Of a stretch of 64,000 bases of DNA, positions 44,450 through 54,966 are shown in pieces. This DNA comes from Emiliania huxleyi CCMP1516. Taxonomy: Eukaryota > Haptophyta > Isochrysidales > Noelaerhabdaceae. Position 1 is the first letter of the stretch, and each line of letters opens with the position of its first letter. Made by a program: the position numbers and the translations under genes. The stretch lies in contig NW_005197053.1 in assembly GCF_000372725.1 (NCBI RefSeq), positions 73,189-137,188 on the forward strand, in the 5' to 3' direction. The notes under the pieces are model-generated. The model had not been told where the DNA came from. It made no database searches and worked only from the letters and a program-made list of their open reading frames with translations.

Positions 44450-46515
44450 TCAATCTCGCGCGCCCGATGAGGAGTTGATGTAGTACGTCACGCCTTCCGG
44501 CGTCGCGGCGACCTGCCATGCCGCCTCCGCCCCCGCCTCTGCCGCCGCCTCCGCCCCCGCCTCTGCCGCCTCCTCCGCCGCCTCCGCCGCCCTCGCCTCC
44601 TCCGCCGCCCCCGCCTCCGCCGCGTCCTCCGCCGCCGCCTCTGCCGCCTTATCCGCCGCCTCCGCCGCCTCCTCCTCCGCCGCCGCCTCCGCCTCCTCCG
44701 CCTCCTCCGCCTCCTCCGCCGCCTCCTCCGCCGCCTCCTCCGCCGCCGCCTCTGGCGCTGCCGCCGCCTCCGTCGCCCTCTCCTCCGCCACACTAGCCGC
44801 CGCCTCCGCCACCATCGCCGGCGGCGCCGTCGCCGTCGCTGGCGCCAGCGTCTCCGTCACCGCCTTCTCCGCCTCTGCCGCCTCCGCCGCCTCCGCCGCC
44901 GCCACCTCCGCTGCCTCCTCCGCCTCCTCCTCCGCCGCCTCCGCCGCCCTCGCCGCCGCCGCCGCCGCCCCCTCCTCCTCCGCCGCCCCCGCCGCCCTCG
45001 TCTCCTCCGCCTCCTCCGCCGCCCTCGCCTCCTCCGCCCCCCCCTCCTCCTCCTCCCCCCCCTCCTCCTCAGCCGATTCTGCCTCGGCAGCCCCCCGGAC
45101 AGCGCCGGCCGCAGCATCCGACGCTCGAGCTTCGGCTGCGCGCGGTGTCGACAGCCGCGTGCCCGGCGAGGGCTCCGACGCCTGCGATCCTTGAGGCGAA
45201 CCTTGAGGCGACTCTTCGGGCGCATTGCCCGGCTGCCTTGCATCGTCCGCTTGCTCGGTACGAGCAGTTCGGTCGGCGTGCGCTGCGCCAGGCTCGCTCT
45301 CGGTTTCCAATGCCTCCAACGCGGCCGTCGACTGCGCAAGCAACTTGATCACGTCAGCGTCGTCCGGACCCTCCACCAGCAGCGCTCGCAGCTCCGACTC
45401 CGCCCGCCGCGCCTGAAGCTCGACGCGTGATGCGGCACAGGCGTCCTGGCTCGCCGCCTCGATACACACCTCGATGAACTCTCCAGCGGCCACCTCGTGC
45501 CTGGCCTGCAGCTCGGTCGTTTGTTGCCCGGCCGCGCCTCCGGAGGCCGCTTGCTCGTGTGCCGCCGCCGCTGCCGCCTCCTCCGCCACCCTCGCCACCT
45601 CTGCAGCCGCCGCCTCCCCCGCCGCCTTTGCCGCCACTGCTGCAGCTCTCTCCTCCTCCGCCGCCGCTGCAGCCACCGCCGCCGCCGCAGCCAGCGCCGC
45701 CGCCGCCAGCGCCGCCGCCGCAGCGTCTGCCGCCGCCTTCTCTTCCGCCGCCTTTCTTTCCGCCGCCTTGGCCTTGGACGCAGCCACCAACTCCGCCTCC
45801 GCCGCCGCCTTCTCCGCTGCCGCCGCTCTCGCAAGCGCCGCCGCCTCCTCCTCCTGCGCCTTCGCAGTTTGCAGCGCAGCCTCCGCTTCCGCCCTTGCCG
45901 CCGCCCTCGTCGCCGCCCTCCGTGGCCGAGCTCTCTCTGCGTGACCCGCTGCCTCCTGCTCGTCGAGCGGCTGCTTGGCCGCCCAGAAGCCCGCCTCCCT
46001 CGCCGACGCCGCATCTTTTGCCCCCACCGCCGCCTTTGCCACCGCCGCCATCAGCTCCTCCTTTCCCTCCGCTGCCCTCTCTGCCGCCGTCACCTCCTCC
46101 TCTGCTGCCCTCTGTGCCGCGAGCATGCCGCACGCCCTTGCCCGCTGCGCCTCCACCAGCGCAGATTGCGACGCGCTAAGTCGCATCGCATCGAGCTCGT
46201 TGAACACGGCCTGCGCCTCGGCCGCCTCGTGCAGCTTCAGGTGCATCAGTGCCCGGCCAAACGCATATCGCGGCTCGGCCGGGCAGAGAGCGCTCGCCTA
46301 TGGGTGTGAAGTAGAGAGCGATTGAATAGGACGGTGCCAGGCAGCAGGGATGGACGAAGCAGGCGGCATCGTGCGGCGCGGCGGCAGAGGTCCGTGCTCA
46401 CCTCCTCGTAGAGCCGGAGTGCGTTCCTCGCTTTGCCCGCCGTTTTTGCGCTCGCGTCCGCTTCGGCGCTGAGCTCCTTGGCGGTCCTTGGCCGACTGAG
46501 GGTCGGGTGAGGCAT
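44450..46515 (-). CDS. TPR-like protein with long Ala/Glu-rich coiled coil and partial WW-like end
   Basis: Exon 1 (46515-46402) starts MPHPTLSRPRTAKELSAEAD. Exon 2 starts at 46297 and stays open to 44450. The join gives ALRLYEE-ASALCPAEPRYAFGRALMHL, a tetratricopeptide-type helix pair. About 480 aa of Ala/Glu/Lys-rich coiled coil follow, encoded largely by a gccgcctcc tandem repeat (44515-45060 and parts of 45540-46000). The end, WQVAATPEGVTYYINSSSG, looks like the first two thirds of a WW domain. A further exon with the second Trp may exist downstream (possible acceptor near 43970). The intron starts gtgagcacggacctctgcc, like the exon start gcgagcgctctctgccc. Function unknown; the repeats inflate the frame, so the exact end is uncertain. 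Confidence 0.5.
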
Positions 46516-46929
46516 CCTTGGGTCAATCGAGGTTATGCACGCAGCACAACAACCGGATGCGAGAAGAGAGGACAGTCGAAGCGCCCATTGAGAACCGTGG
46601 TTTTTGGTTGGGTTGTTGGTTTGGGGCGGGTTGGGCTTGTTGGGTTGTTCCGGTGAGGTTGGGTCGTCGGCGCGAAGGGTGAGGTCTCGACCGCCGCCGC
46701 TCACGCCAGCGGACGGCCACCATCGGTGTTGACTGTGTGCACTCCAAGTGTGCTCCAAGTACGGGACTGGATTTTGGCGCTGTGTCTATACCGCTGCTTC
46801 TGCAGGCAGGCAGGGAGGGGGCAGCCAACTACAAATCCGATGCAAGACGAACCCCCCAGAAAAGCCAAATAAAACAAGAACCAAACAGACGTGACGCCGA
46901 CCGCCCGCGACCGGCGGCGCACGGGCGGC
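46516..46929. other. Intergenic region
   Basis: No gene. It separates two minus-strand genes and contains gttggtttggggcggg-type repeats at about 46605-46650. Confidence 0.35.
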
Positions 46930-48264
46930 TCACTGGCAGCGGCGCCAGAGGACGGAGAGGCGGTCGATCCGCACGAGCTCGTCGGTGATGCCGTGCTCCG
47001 AGCGGTAGTCGTCGACGGCGCGGCGGCACTCCTCGAACGCGTAGTAGTCGTCGACGATGCAGAAGCCGCCCACGGCGAGGCGCGGGTAGCAGTGCGTCAG
47101 CGCGTCGCGGGTCGACGGGTAGAGATCGCCGTCGAGGCGCAGCAGGGCGAGCGTCGCGAACGGCGCCGTCGGCAGCGTCTCGGAGAAGAAGCCTGGCAGG
47201 AAGACGACTTGCTCGTCCAGCAGCCCGAGCCGAGCGAAGTTGGAGCGCACATGCGGCAGCGTGCCGCCGGCGCACGCCCCGAGTCCGGGGGGGCGGAGGT
47301 GGTGGCCGTGCGTGAGGTAAAACATGAAGGAGCGGACAGTGTCGTCCGACGCGTGCCCGACGTTTGAGGGGAACGCCTGAGTCAGGGGAGTGTCTCGGAA
47401 GTGTCTCGGAAGTGTCGTCGGACGCGCGCCCGACGTTTGAGGGGAACGTGCCGTTTGGTGCGGCATGAGCTTGCCGTAGAGCCAGCGCTGCGACGACAGC
47501 GGCAGCCGGTAGGCAACCGCGCCAAGTGCGACGTACCAAGGCCGCACGAGCGCGACCCGCAGGGGCGAGGGCGGCGGCGGCGGCGCGGCGAACGCGTCGC
47601 AGCAGTAGACGCGCCGTTTCGTGTCCCCGTGCGCGCAGGGCGGCGCGCATGAAGATACACGCGCCGCCCTTTGCGCAGCCTGCCTCGAGCAGGTCGCCCT
47701 CGATCCCCTCGGCGACGAGTGCGGAGATGCACGCCTGGAGCGAGTCAGGGAAGTGTCTCGGAAGTGTCTCGGAAGTGTCTCGGAAGTGTCTCGGAAGTGT
47801 CTCGGGAGCGGAGAGAGGCACGCCTGGAGCGAGTCGAGCCGGCGGAGTCCAACCATCGACAGGGTGTTGAGTGAGACGTCCTCGCCCATCACCCGCGCGC
47901 GCAGCGAGAAGGTCCTCGCCAGCTCCGGCGCCGGCCGACCCTCGTCGGGTGAGCGGGAGAGCACGACTTGGTGCGACTGCTCATGGTAGCAGAGGTTGAG
48001 GACGATCCGCTTCATCAGGTCGAGGTAGAGCTGTGCGGGCGGCGCGCCGCCGGGCAGCGGGCCCAGCCCGTGCGCCTCGTACTCCGCCTCGCTCGGAGGA
48101 GGCTCGACGGGTGGCGCCGCCAGCGTGAGCGCGACGCCGATGCACGCGATCCAGCCAAAGACCAGCGCGGCGCAGATGGGCGACGAGATGAGCGGCGCGG
48201 ACAGAACACCGAGGAGTGCGGCGGTGGCGGAGGCGGCGAGCGTTGCCTCAACCGGATAGCTCAT
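46930..48264 (-). CDS. TylF/macrocin-type O-methyltransferase with membrane anchor, apparent 2-bp frameshift
   Basis: Exons are 48264-47824, 47734-47452 and 47376-46930. A hydrophobic N-terminus (residues about 8-48) precedes the SAM-dependent methyltransferase fold. Marks: EGIEGDLLEAGCAKGGACIF (SAM-binding motif I), HGDTKRRVYCCDAF, RSNFARLGLLDEQVVFLPGF, LALLRLDGDLYPSTRDALTH and GGFCIVDDYYAFEECRRAVD, the metal-binding Asp cluster. The family methylates sugar or macrolide hydroxyls. Exon 2 is 283 nt, two short of a multiple of three. The frame switches between MRAALRA and HGDTKRR, in a gcgcgc run near 47630. Both introns (GC..AG) begin with exon-start copies of about 20 and 40 nt and contain a cttccgagaca minisatellite. 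Either a sequencing slip or a young pseudogene. Confidence 0.75.
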   Translation of the reverse strand: MSYPVEATLAASATAALLGVLSAPLISSPICAALVFGWIACIGVALTLAAPPVEPPPSEAEYEAHGLGPLPGGAPPAQLYLDLMKRIVLNLCYHEQSHQVVLSRSPDEGRPAPELARTFSLRARVMGEDVSLNTLSMVGLRRLDSLQACLSPLPRHFRDTSETLPRHFRDTSLTRSRRASPHSSPRGSRATCSRQAAQRAARVSSCAPPCAHGDTKRRVYCCDAFAAPPPPPSPLRVALVRPWYVALGAVAYRLPLSSQRWLYGKLMPHQTARSPQTSGARPTTLPRHFRDTPLTQAFPSNVGHASDDTVRSFMFYLTHGHHLRPPGLGACAGGTLPHVRSNFARLGLLDEQVVFLPGFFSETLPTAPFATLALLRLDGDLYPSTRDALTHCYPRLAVGGFCIVDDYYAFEECRRAVDDYRSEHGITDELVRIDRLSVLWRRCQ

Positions 48265-48443
48265 TTTTATACTCCCTGGAAGCCAGGCCTGAAAAAAGAA
48301 ATCGGCACGAGGACAGTGACGCATGCTGCTCTAGCCTCACATGTCACTTCCTGTCGTGTGTTGTTTGTTGTGCTCTTGTTTGTTTCTCTTGGCACCTTGG
48401 AGTGCTGGGGGGGGGCGACAGGGAGGATATGGCCTTGAGTTAT

Positions 48444-49138
48444 GTGTACGCCAACTCAGGGTGTGTGGCAGCCAGCTGGCTGTGTGTCTTGTGAGCCTTT
48501 TGTGTCTGTGTGTCGCTCGTGCGTGTCGTCATCATCTGTCCAGCGTCCACCCATACCGCGTTGGTGTCCAGTCCGAGCCTGGCTGTTCTTCACCTTTCTA
48601 CCTACCTACCTAGTGACGCGAGGCGGCTGGTGAGGGCGCGCACGGCGGGACGGGGCGGGGGCGGGGCGAGGCAGTGGAGGAAGAAGCGACAAGGGAGAGA
48701 ACGACGAGAGTAAAGAAAGAAAGAAAACAGACAACCCAAGGGAGGGATGGGAGGACGGCACGCCGCCACCACACAGGGATTTTAAGGAGAGGTGTGTGGT
48801 GCGCTAGCCGTCGCCCACCCTAGGGAGTGGGACGACTGCGAGAATTAGCGAGAACTTTGTTAGCGAGAAACTGCGAAGAGAGGTAGGAAGTACGCCCTTA
48901 TAGGAAGAGGCAGACGCCCGAGGGTGTGTGTGTGTGTGTGAAAGCGCCATCGCAACTGCCAAGAGAGGTGTCCGTTTTTATTTATTTATCAGGCTCGGAC
49001 TGGACACCAACGCGGTATGGGTGGACGCAAGACAGATGATGACGACACGCACGAGCGACACACAGACACAAACAAGCTCACAAGACACACAGCCAGCGGG
49101 CTGCCACACATCCTGAGTGGGCGTACACAGGGGCGAAT
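48444..49138. mobile_element. Foldback pair of a dispersed repeat with 140-bp arms
   Basis: 48444-48581 and 48990-49138 are inverted copies (gtgtacgccaactcagg, gtgtcgtcatcatctgtc, ttggtgtccagtccgagcct). The left copy continues into a ctacctacctacct tail (48597-48612) that also ends a sequence at 40850. This suggests two oppositely oriented retroelement 3' ends. No gene lies between them. Confidence 0.55.
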
Positions 49139-49187
49139 GGTAGAATTCTTCTAACCAAGGTGGCACGCCCCCGCGCGCGGCCGAGTG

Positions 49188-52010
49188 ATGCGGCCGAGCC
49201 TGCTTATCCTGCTCGCATCAGCCGCCGTTCCGCGATCCTTGGGGCAGAGCCTCTCGCTCCGCGCCGCGGCGGCCGCGCAGCGGCACGCGCGGCACCAGCC
49301 CGGCGGCGGCCACCCGCCGGACGAGCGTGTGACGGCGGTGCTCAACACGTTCAAGCGGCCCGATATGCTGCGGCGTGCGGTGGAGCACTACACCCAGTGC
49401 GACGTGGTCGACGCCGTGCGCGTGGTGTGGACCGAGGGAGGGACGCCGCCGGCCACCGACGGGTGGCGCATTGGCGGAGCTGCCGGCGTCGATGGCGCGC
49501 CGCGGGTGCAGTTTGACGTGCTGCCGGACTCGCTCAACAGCCGCTTCACGCCGCTGCCCGCGCTCCGCACGCGCGCCATCTTCGCCGTCGACGACGACGT
49601 CGAGGCGCGCGCGCGATGGGCGTGGATGTGGCGGGAGCCGCGGAGCAGTAACCCGGACCGGCTCCAATCTTCCTCTGCCGCAGGCTTCGTGCGACGACCT
49701 CGCGCTGGCGCTCGAGGCGTGGAGGAACGCGGAGCGCACCCTCGTCGGCTTCTACCCGCGGCTGCACGTCTGGCGGCGCGGGCGGCTGCAGTGCGCAGAC
49801 AGAGAGTCTAGTGCGGGCAGATAGAGGAGAGGCGAAACACGGCCAACATAGCCACAACACAGCCATGCCGGGTGTTGGGGCACCGGCGCGGCATCGGGTG
49901 TTGGGGCACCGGCGCGGCATGGGGGGACGCAAGGGAGGGGAGAGAATGGCGGGGGGGCGATGGCGCCAGATCCGGTCTCCAAGCTCGGCTCCCCTCAGGG
50001 TAGCTGATACGATACCACAGGGTACCACAGGTGTAGCACCATAGGTGGTGTGCTATAGCACAGCTGGTGTGGTAGCACAGCTGGTGTGGTAGCACAGCTG
50101 GTGTGGTAGCACAGCTGGTGTGGTAGCACAGCTGGTGTGGTGCGTCCACTGAGAGGCGCCGCGCCTGCCGGCTCCCAGGTACCACAGCTGGTGGTACGTC
50201 TGGTGGCACGGCGAGTACTCGATCGTGCTGACGAAGGCGGCACTACCCCCACCCACCCCCTTTTCTTTTCCCGCACCCCCCTTCCCACCCCCCGCATCCT
50301 CTCCGGTATCCCCCCCCCCCCCCACCACCACCACCCTCCCCCAACCCAACCCTCTCCCCTCGCCTCCTCTCGCCACCGCCACACCCACGCCAGAGTCCCA
50401 CACCACCACACACCCACAAACCCACCTGCACCCGCCGAGCTCTCACTCACGCGCGCGCGCGCCACAGAGCGCTATGGCTGCGAACAGGCGGCCCTTCTGC
50501 ACAAGGACTATCTCGAGGCGTACACGCGCCAGATGCCGCAGCCGGTGCGTACATGAGTCGTTCACTCTCAGCCCTCGCAGATGCCGCAGCCGGAGTCTCC
50601 CGAGATGACCCGAGATTGCCCGAGATCGCGCCAGATGCCGCCGGCAAGAACAGTCATCGCAGGCCTCGCCTTGGCCACTCACTAGAGGGGCATGTGCATG
50701 CACATGCACATGCACATGTCCACGTGCAGAGGGGCACGACGACCCGTCTCGACCGACCGGTAGCAGAGGGGCTCGCGGTCCTCCCCGTCGCCACTCCCTC
50801 GCCACTCCCCCAACCTCCCGCCATGTCCGCGACTATGTCGACCGACTTTGAACTGCGATCTCGGGTAATCTCGGGTAATCTCGGGTAATCTCGGGTAATC
50901 TCCCGCCAGGTCCGCGACTACGTCGACCGGCACATGAACTGCGAGGACGTGGCGATGCAGTTCCTCGTCGCCAACGTCTCTGGCCGCCCCCCCCTCTTCG
51001 TCCGCTCCTCCCTCGGCGACCTCGGCGTCGTCGGCGCGAGATTCGCCGAGATTCGACGAGATTCGACGAGATTCACCGAGAGGTTTCCGAGAGGTTTCCG
51101 AGAGGTTTCCGAGAGTCGCCGGGAGTGCTCCCTGCCCCACGGACCCCCCTCCCCCTTGCGCAGGCGGCATCTCCACGCGCGGCGGCCACATGGCGCCGAC
51201 CCTCCGACAGCCTCCACGACCTCCCCCTCGACCCTCCCCCTCGGATCACAGCAGTGAGCTCCTACCCCCGCTACGCGGCAGGTGGAGCGCTCCGACTGCC
51301 TCAACGACATCCACGCGCTGTTTGCGGGAAGCGACGCGGCCGTCGTCACCGCGCGGGCAAAGCGCGAGGTGCCGCCTCGTGAACTAGCCGTTCATGCGCA
51401 GTTGAGTAGCACTTGATTAGCGCGGGCAGAGCGCGAGGTGCCGCCTCGTGAATTAGCCGTTCATGCGCAGTTGAGTAGCACTTAATTAGCGCGGGCAAAG
51501 GGCGAGGTGCCGCCTCGGGGGAATCTAGGGGAACTAGGGGAATCTAGGGGCAAAGGGCGAGGTGCCGCCTCGGGACGGGGGCCCATCTCGGTGTCTTGAT
51601 GGCTGGATCGGCCATGCTGCATCGTCCCTGCCGTCAGGGATGTGTCCACTACTTGACCCGTGCACGTGCACCGCACCGCTCAGGTCCCCCTCGTGGCCAG
51701 CCACCTCGTGGTCGGGCGAGCGGGCTCGTGGCTCTCGAACCAGCCGGCGACCTGGTACGAGTTCCTCGCCTCCGACCTGCCCATCCCGATCCCCGCCCAG
51801 ATCGTCCTCGCGCTCCTGCTGGCCGCGGCGCTACTCCGCCTCGTCTACGAGTGCTGCTGCGGCTCGCTGCGGCTCGGCCCGCCGCGCAAGGCCTCCTCCT
51901 CCGCCGCTGCTTCCTGGATGCCCGTGCGGCAGAGCTCGCCTGAGGAGTGGTGCTCGGATCCGGCCTCGCTCCTCCCCGCCAGCGGCGCCGTCCGACTGCA
52001 CGTGAGCTGA
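49188..52010 (+). CDS. Exostosin-like glycosyltransferase (GT64) with C-terminal membrane helix, seven exons, about 406 aa
   Basis: Exons: 49188-49604, 49684-49805, 50179-50236, 50488-50544, 50910-51033, 51164-51192, 51282-51368, 51684-52010; lengths sum to an open frame (the third to sixth are very small). A signal sequence ([20 protein letters not shown]) precedes the GT64 signature: [40 protein letters not shown] ending in the DDD metal motif, [26 protein letters not shown], and [20 protein letters not shown]. The late [14 protein letters not shown] helix follows. GT64 enzymes transfer GlcNAc or related sugars in heparan-type or other glycans. Unusually, a membrane helix ([20 protein letters not shown]) lies near the C-terminus, so with the signal peptide cleaved it would be a type I anchor. 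Exon borders are confirmed by family motifs. (Eight coding segments are listed; two join within one motif.). Confidence 0.8.
50041..50135 (+). repeat. 18-bp tandem repeat in a GT64 intron
   Basis: Five copies of gtggtagcacagctggtg lie upstream of the exon at 50179, whose first bases (gtaccacagctggtgg) resemble the unit. Confidence 0.8.
51354..51570 (+). repeat. Three stacked copies of an exon-plus-intron unit
   Basis: The end of a GT64 exon and the start of its intron (gcgcgggcaaagcgcgaggt, gccgcctcgtgaactagcc, agttgagtagcacttgatta) occur three times at about 72-bp spacing. A fourth partial copy lies near 51550. Only the first is needed for the protein. Confidence 0.8.
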
Positions 52011-52523
52011 CACGCAGCGGCTCCTTATCTTTCCGGGTTCGGGCGCGGGTTCATAGTGGTTCTCACATCTCAGCTGGGGGCGTGACCTTGTGTGTGTGTG
52101 TGCGTCGACTTCAAGTTGCGAGTTGCGTCGAATGACTATATACCACGTAACATTGCAATATGACATAAAGAGCACAGTCGTCAGTCCGCCACGACGACCC
52201 GGGACACCTTTACCCGGGAGTGCACACCCACCGACACGCGACACGCGCGCAGACGCCAGACCGGGACGGCGGACGTTCTCGGCGCTGCACTGGGCCTTGG
52301 TGCAGTGAAAATGTTGCCAACTATCGTCTACATTAGACGTGGAGTCGCGAGGGTCGCCCCCCTCTTGCCTCACCACCTCGTGTGCGCGGAAAAGTTTACC
52401 TTCAGCTTGAAGCGACCAATGATAACTTTCACACCCGGCGAAACGAATCGTAATTCGTATGCGTGGGGGTGCAACCGCGCCACGCAGCCCCCGGCGCGCT
52501 CGGGCGCAACCCCTTGATGCAGC
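52011..52523 (+). mobile_element. Spacer with truncated LINE tail, copy 2
   Basis: 52283-52400 contains ctgcactgggccttg, ttagacgtggagtcgcgagg, ctcaccacctcgtgtg and ggaaaagtttacc, matching the 3' UTR at 62.4 kb but lacking most of the ttacc tail. The rest shows no gene. Confidence 0.6.
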
Positions 52524-53054
52524 ATGGTGAACTGGGCTGGCGACACGCAGCCGAGCGTCAGGTCGTGTGTGAGTGAGCAGACGGTGAGCAGCGTCCCTGC
52601 GCGGCGGAGAACGACTCGGTCGACGACGGCAGCAACGCACGCCGAGGGAGTCGCCGACGCCCTCTCTGCTGTGAGAGTCTACCGCGAGAACACGACCATC
52701 GTCGACCGCGAGGAGAAGGTCCTCCTGGCACAGCTGGAGGGCAACGAGGCGCTCCCTTCGTCCCGCTCGGCAAAGTCTCACCTCGGCGAGCGATCATCTT
52801 GGGGCTCCTCCACCAACGGCCGCTACTCGCGCCTCGGCGACATGGAGGCGGGTGCCATCGCTGAGGTCGATGAGGCACTCTGTGAGGGCTGCGTGCCCAC
52901 CGACCACTCGTGGGTCTGGCCAAGTATGGCCCGTCTTCGCGGCGTACTCCTCAATGAACTGCAGGTCGTCCTCCTCGTGATGCCTCTCGTGACTAGCAGA
53001 AGGACCTCACAATTGCAGAGGTCCTCACCAGAGGTCCTCACGCAGATGCCTTGA
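52524..53054 (+). CDS. Hypothetical protein, weakly supported
   Basis: An open frame of 176 aa from ATG 52524 (MVNWAGDTQPSVRS). It is compositionally less skewed than its surroundings, with stretches such as VYRENTTIVDREEKVLLAQL. I recognise no domain. It converges with the minus-strand gene ending at 53025 and overlaps it by 30 nt, which weakens both calls. It may be an exon of something larger. Confidence 0.3.
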   Translation: MVNWAGDTQPSVRSCVSEQTVSSVPARRRTTRSTTAATHAEGVADALSAVRVYRENTTIVDREEKVLLAQLEGNEALPSSRSAKSHLGERSSWGSSTNGRYSRLGDMEAGAIAEVDEALCEGCVPTDHSWVWPSMARLRGVLLNELQVVLLVMPLVTSRRTSQLQRSSPEVLTQMP

Positions 53055-53957
53055 CCATCGCGCGGCTGGCAGGCGAGGGCTGCCCAAGCTGTCATGCAGA
53101 CCGCGAAGAGCATCCGAAGCGATGGCACGCACGAGCGAGGACGAGGGGATTTGTTTCTTGACCGAACGGGCCAGCGGATTGACAGACAACGCGACGATTG
53201 GTTGGTTATCGCAAGGGTGAAATGCTTTGTATCTGTATGTGGAAGAAAGATTTTGAGAGCGTTTGGTGCACCGTTGCCTGCTCCTTTCTAACTTCACCAC
53301 ACACACTCCGATCGGGGCCGCGGTGTTGATGGCGCCGCGCGTGCGTATGGCGAGGAGGCCGTCGGAGTCGATGGTCGCCTGGGTCTCGCGCGCCTCCGCC
53401 TGCTTGCCCCACACGGTGGCGTCGAGAGCGGCGAAGGTGATGGTGATGTTGTCTGGCGCTGGGAGCTGTAGGACGCCACCGCCGGCGTACTGCTCGAGGA
53501 AGGCACGTGCCTCGCTCTCGCCGCTGAAGGCGACGCAGATGGCGCGCGACGTGCCGATGACGGGCACGCTGATCGCGCTCGCCGGCTGCGCCTCGCAGCC
53601 TGGCGTCTTCCTCAGAAGCTGTCGAATCTCGGTGACGAGCGCCGTCGTGTTCTGGATGTCCGGGATGTGCGAGCCGTCGCGCGCCGCGAGCGCGACGTGC
53701 AGCAGGCGCTTCGTGCCGCGGTCGGTGCCGGCGGCCGCCGCAGCGGCCATCTGTGCGGCGTCCACCATAATGGTGTCGCCTTCTTTGGCGTCGTCGTCGT
53801 TGACGCGCGCGCTCGCGAGCTCGCCGTCGAGGCGGCGCTTCACGCCGAGTCTCTGGCCATCATCGGCCTCTTGCGCGCCGTCGCGGCCGCGCGCCGCGCC
53901 CTCGGCAGCGGCAGCGTTGAGCGCCGGCGGCGGCAGGCCGGCCGAAGCGAACGCCAT
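53025..53957 (-). CDS. Hypothetical protein, about 310 aa
   Basis: ATG 53957 (MAFASAGLPPPALNAAAAEG). A basic/acidic leader with KRRLDGELASARVNDDDAKE is followed by a region with normal composition (TALVTEIRQLLRKTPGCEAQ, FSGESEARAFLEQYAGGG), then a less convincing C-terminus that may be intronic from about 53290. No family recognised. It is divergent from the ankyrin gene, with the 106-bp leader module between them. Confidence 0.4.
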   Translation of the reverse strand: MAFASAGLPPPALNAAAAEGAARGRDGAQEADDGQRLGVKRRLDGELASARVNDDDAKEGDTIMVDAAQMAAAAAAGTDRGTKRLLHVALAARDGSHIPDIQNTTALVTEIRQLLRKTPGCEAQPASAISVPVIGTSRAICVAFSGESEARAFLEQYAGGGVLQLPAPDNITITFAALDATVWGKQAEARETQATIDSDGLLAIRTRGAINTAAPIGVCVVKLERSRQRCTKRSQNLSSTYRYKAFHPCDNQPIVALSVNPLARSVKKQIPSSSLVRAIASDALRGLHDSLGSPRLPAARWSRHLREDLW

Positions 53958-54010
53958 TCAAGTGAAGCGCCGTTCAAGCGAATCGTACACACACGCACAC
54001 ACACACACAC

Positions 54011-54886
54011 TCCGCACCGCTTTTTTTTCGATCAGACGCCGAAACATCTCCAGAATGGAGGGGGTGCACTGACGGTCGGCCGCCAGAAAACACGCCTGCG
54101 TGGATCGCGTCACACCAATCCTCGCTACCCAACGCGGCCAAAGGATATCAACCTCGAGAACCTCGAGAGTGTCGTCCATGTTCTCCGCCTTCATCACACT
54201 GACGCACGCGCAAGCGCGCGTGCTCCACTACGAGGCCTCGACCGGCCACGCGCGCCAGTCGTGGTGCCCGCGCGCCGGCGCCGACCGCTACATTGACGAC
54301 GGCTGGACGGCGCTCTCCCGCGCCGCGGCGCTCGGTGATGAGGCGGCGGTGGCGAGGTCGCTGGAAGCGGGCGCGCTTCCTGACATGCCCGACGGCTCCG
54401 GCTACGCGCCGCTCGCCCGCGCGGTGCACGGCGGCCACTTTAACGCCGCGCGCGCACTCCTCAAAGCCGGCGCGTGGGTGCACCTCACGTCGGGCGACGG
54501 CGCGAGCCCGCTCGAGATTGCGGCGAGGGCGGGCGACACGCGGCTGGTGCAGCTCCTCCTCAACGCGAGCGCCAAGGCAAGGCCCGGCCTCGCTTCTGAG
54601 ACGGGCTGTGGCGACGGCGGCGGTGGAGGTACACCAACCGTCGAGGAGGGGCAAGAGGCAGGGGATGAGGCGGCTCTTGGCGAGGACATGCGGCGCGCGG
54701 CGGCAGCGCTGCTCGCCTCGCCGCCCGGCCTCGAGGGCTCGGCCAGCCATCAGCTAGATGCTGCACACCTCCAGATGCCCCTTAGTATTCTGAGCCGTCT
54801 GGAGACACGCGTTCCATTCGGAAGGATGGCTGAGCTCAGCGTGCGTGTTCACTACGCAGGCCACCGCAGCGGATGCAGTGACGTGA
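54011..54886 (+). repeat. Tandem segmental duplication, copy 1
   Basis: About 876 bp, apparently identical to 56373-57248 (offset 2,362). It includes the 106-bp leader module, the ankyrin coding start and the first bases of the LINE fragment. Identical translations over 200 codons on both strands indicate a very recent event. Confidence 0.9.
54064..54169 (+). promoter_or_regulatory. 106-bp leader module, copy 2
   Basis: Matches 37684-37789 at 105 of 106 positions and lies 8 nt before the ankyrin ATG at 54178. Third copy at 56426-56531. Confidence 0.6.
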
Positions 54887-54895
54887 CCCCCCCCA

Positions 54896-54966
<71 letters not shown>

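Noticed and set aside
44515-45060. Plus-strand proline-rich protein
   Set aside because: It is the reverse reading of the gccgcctcc repeat in the Ala/Glu-rich gene; no start context or flanking domain.
54895-54965. Coding (Ala-Arg-Thr-His) repeat
   Set aside because: It is the microsatellite of a LINE fragment lying in an intron.
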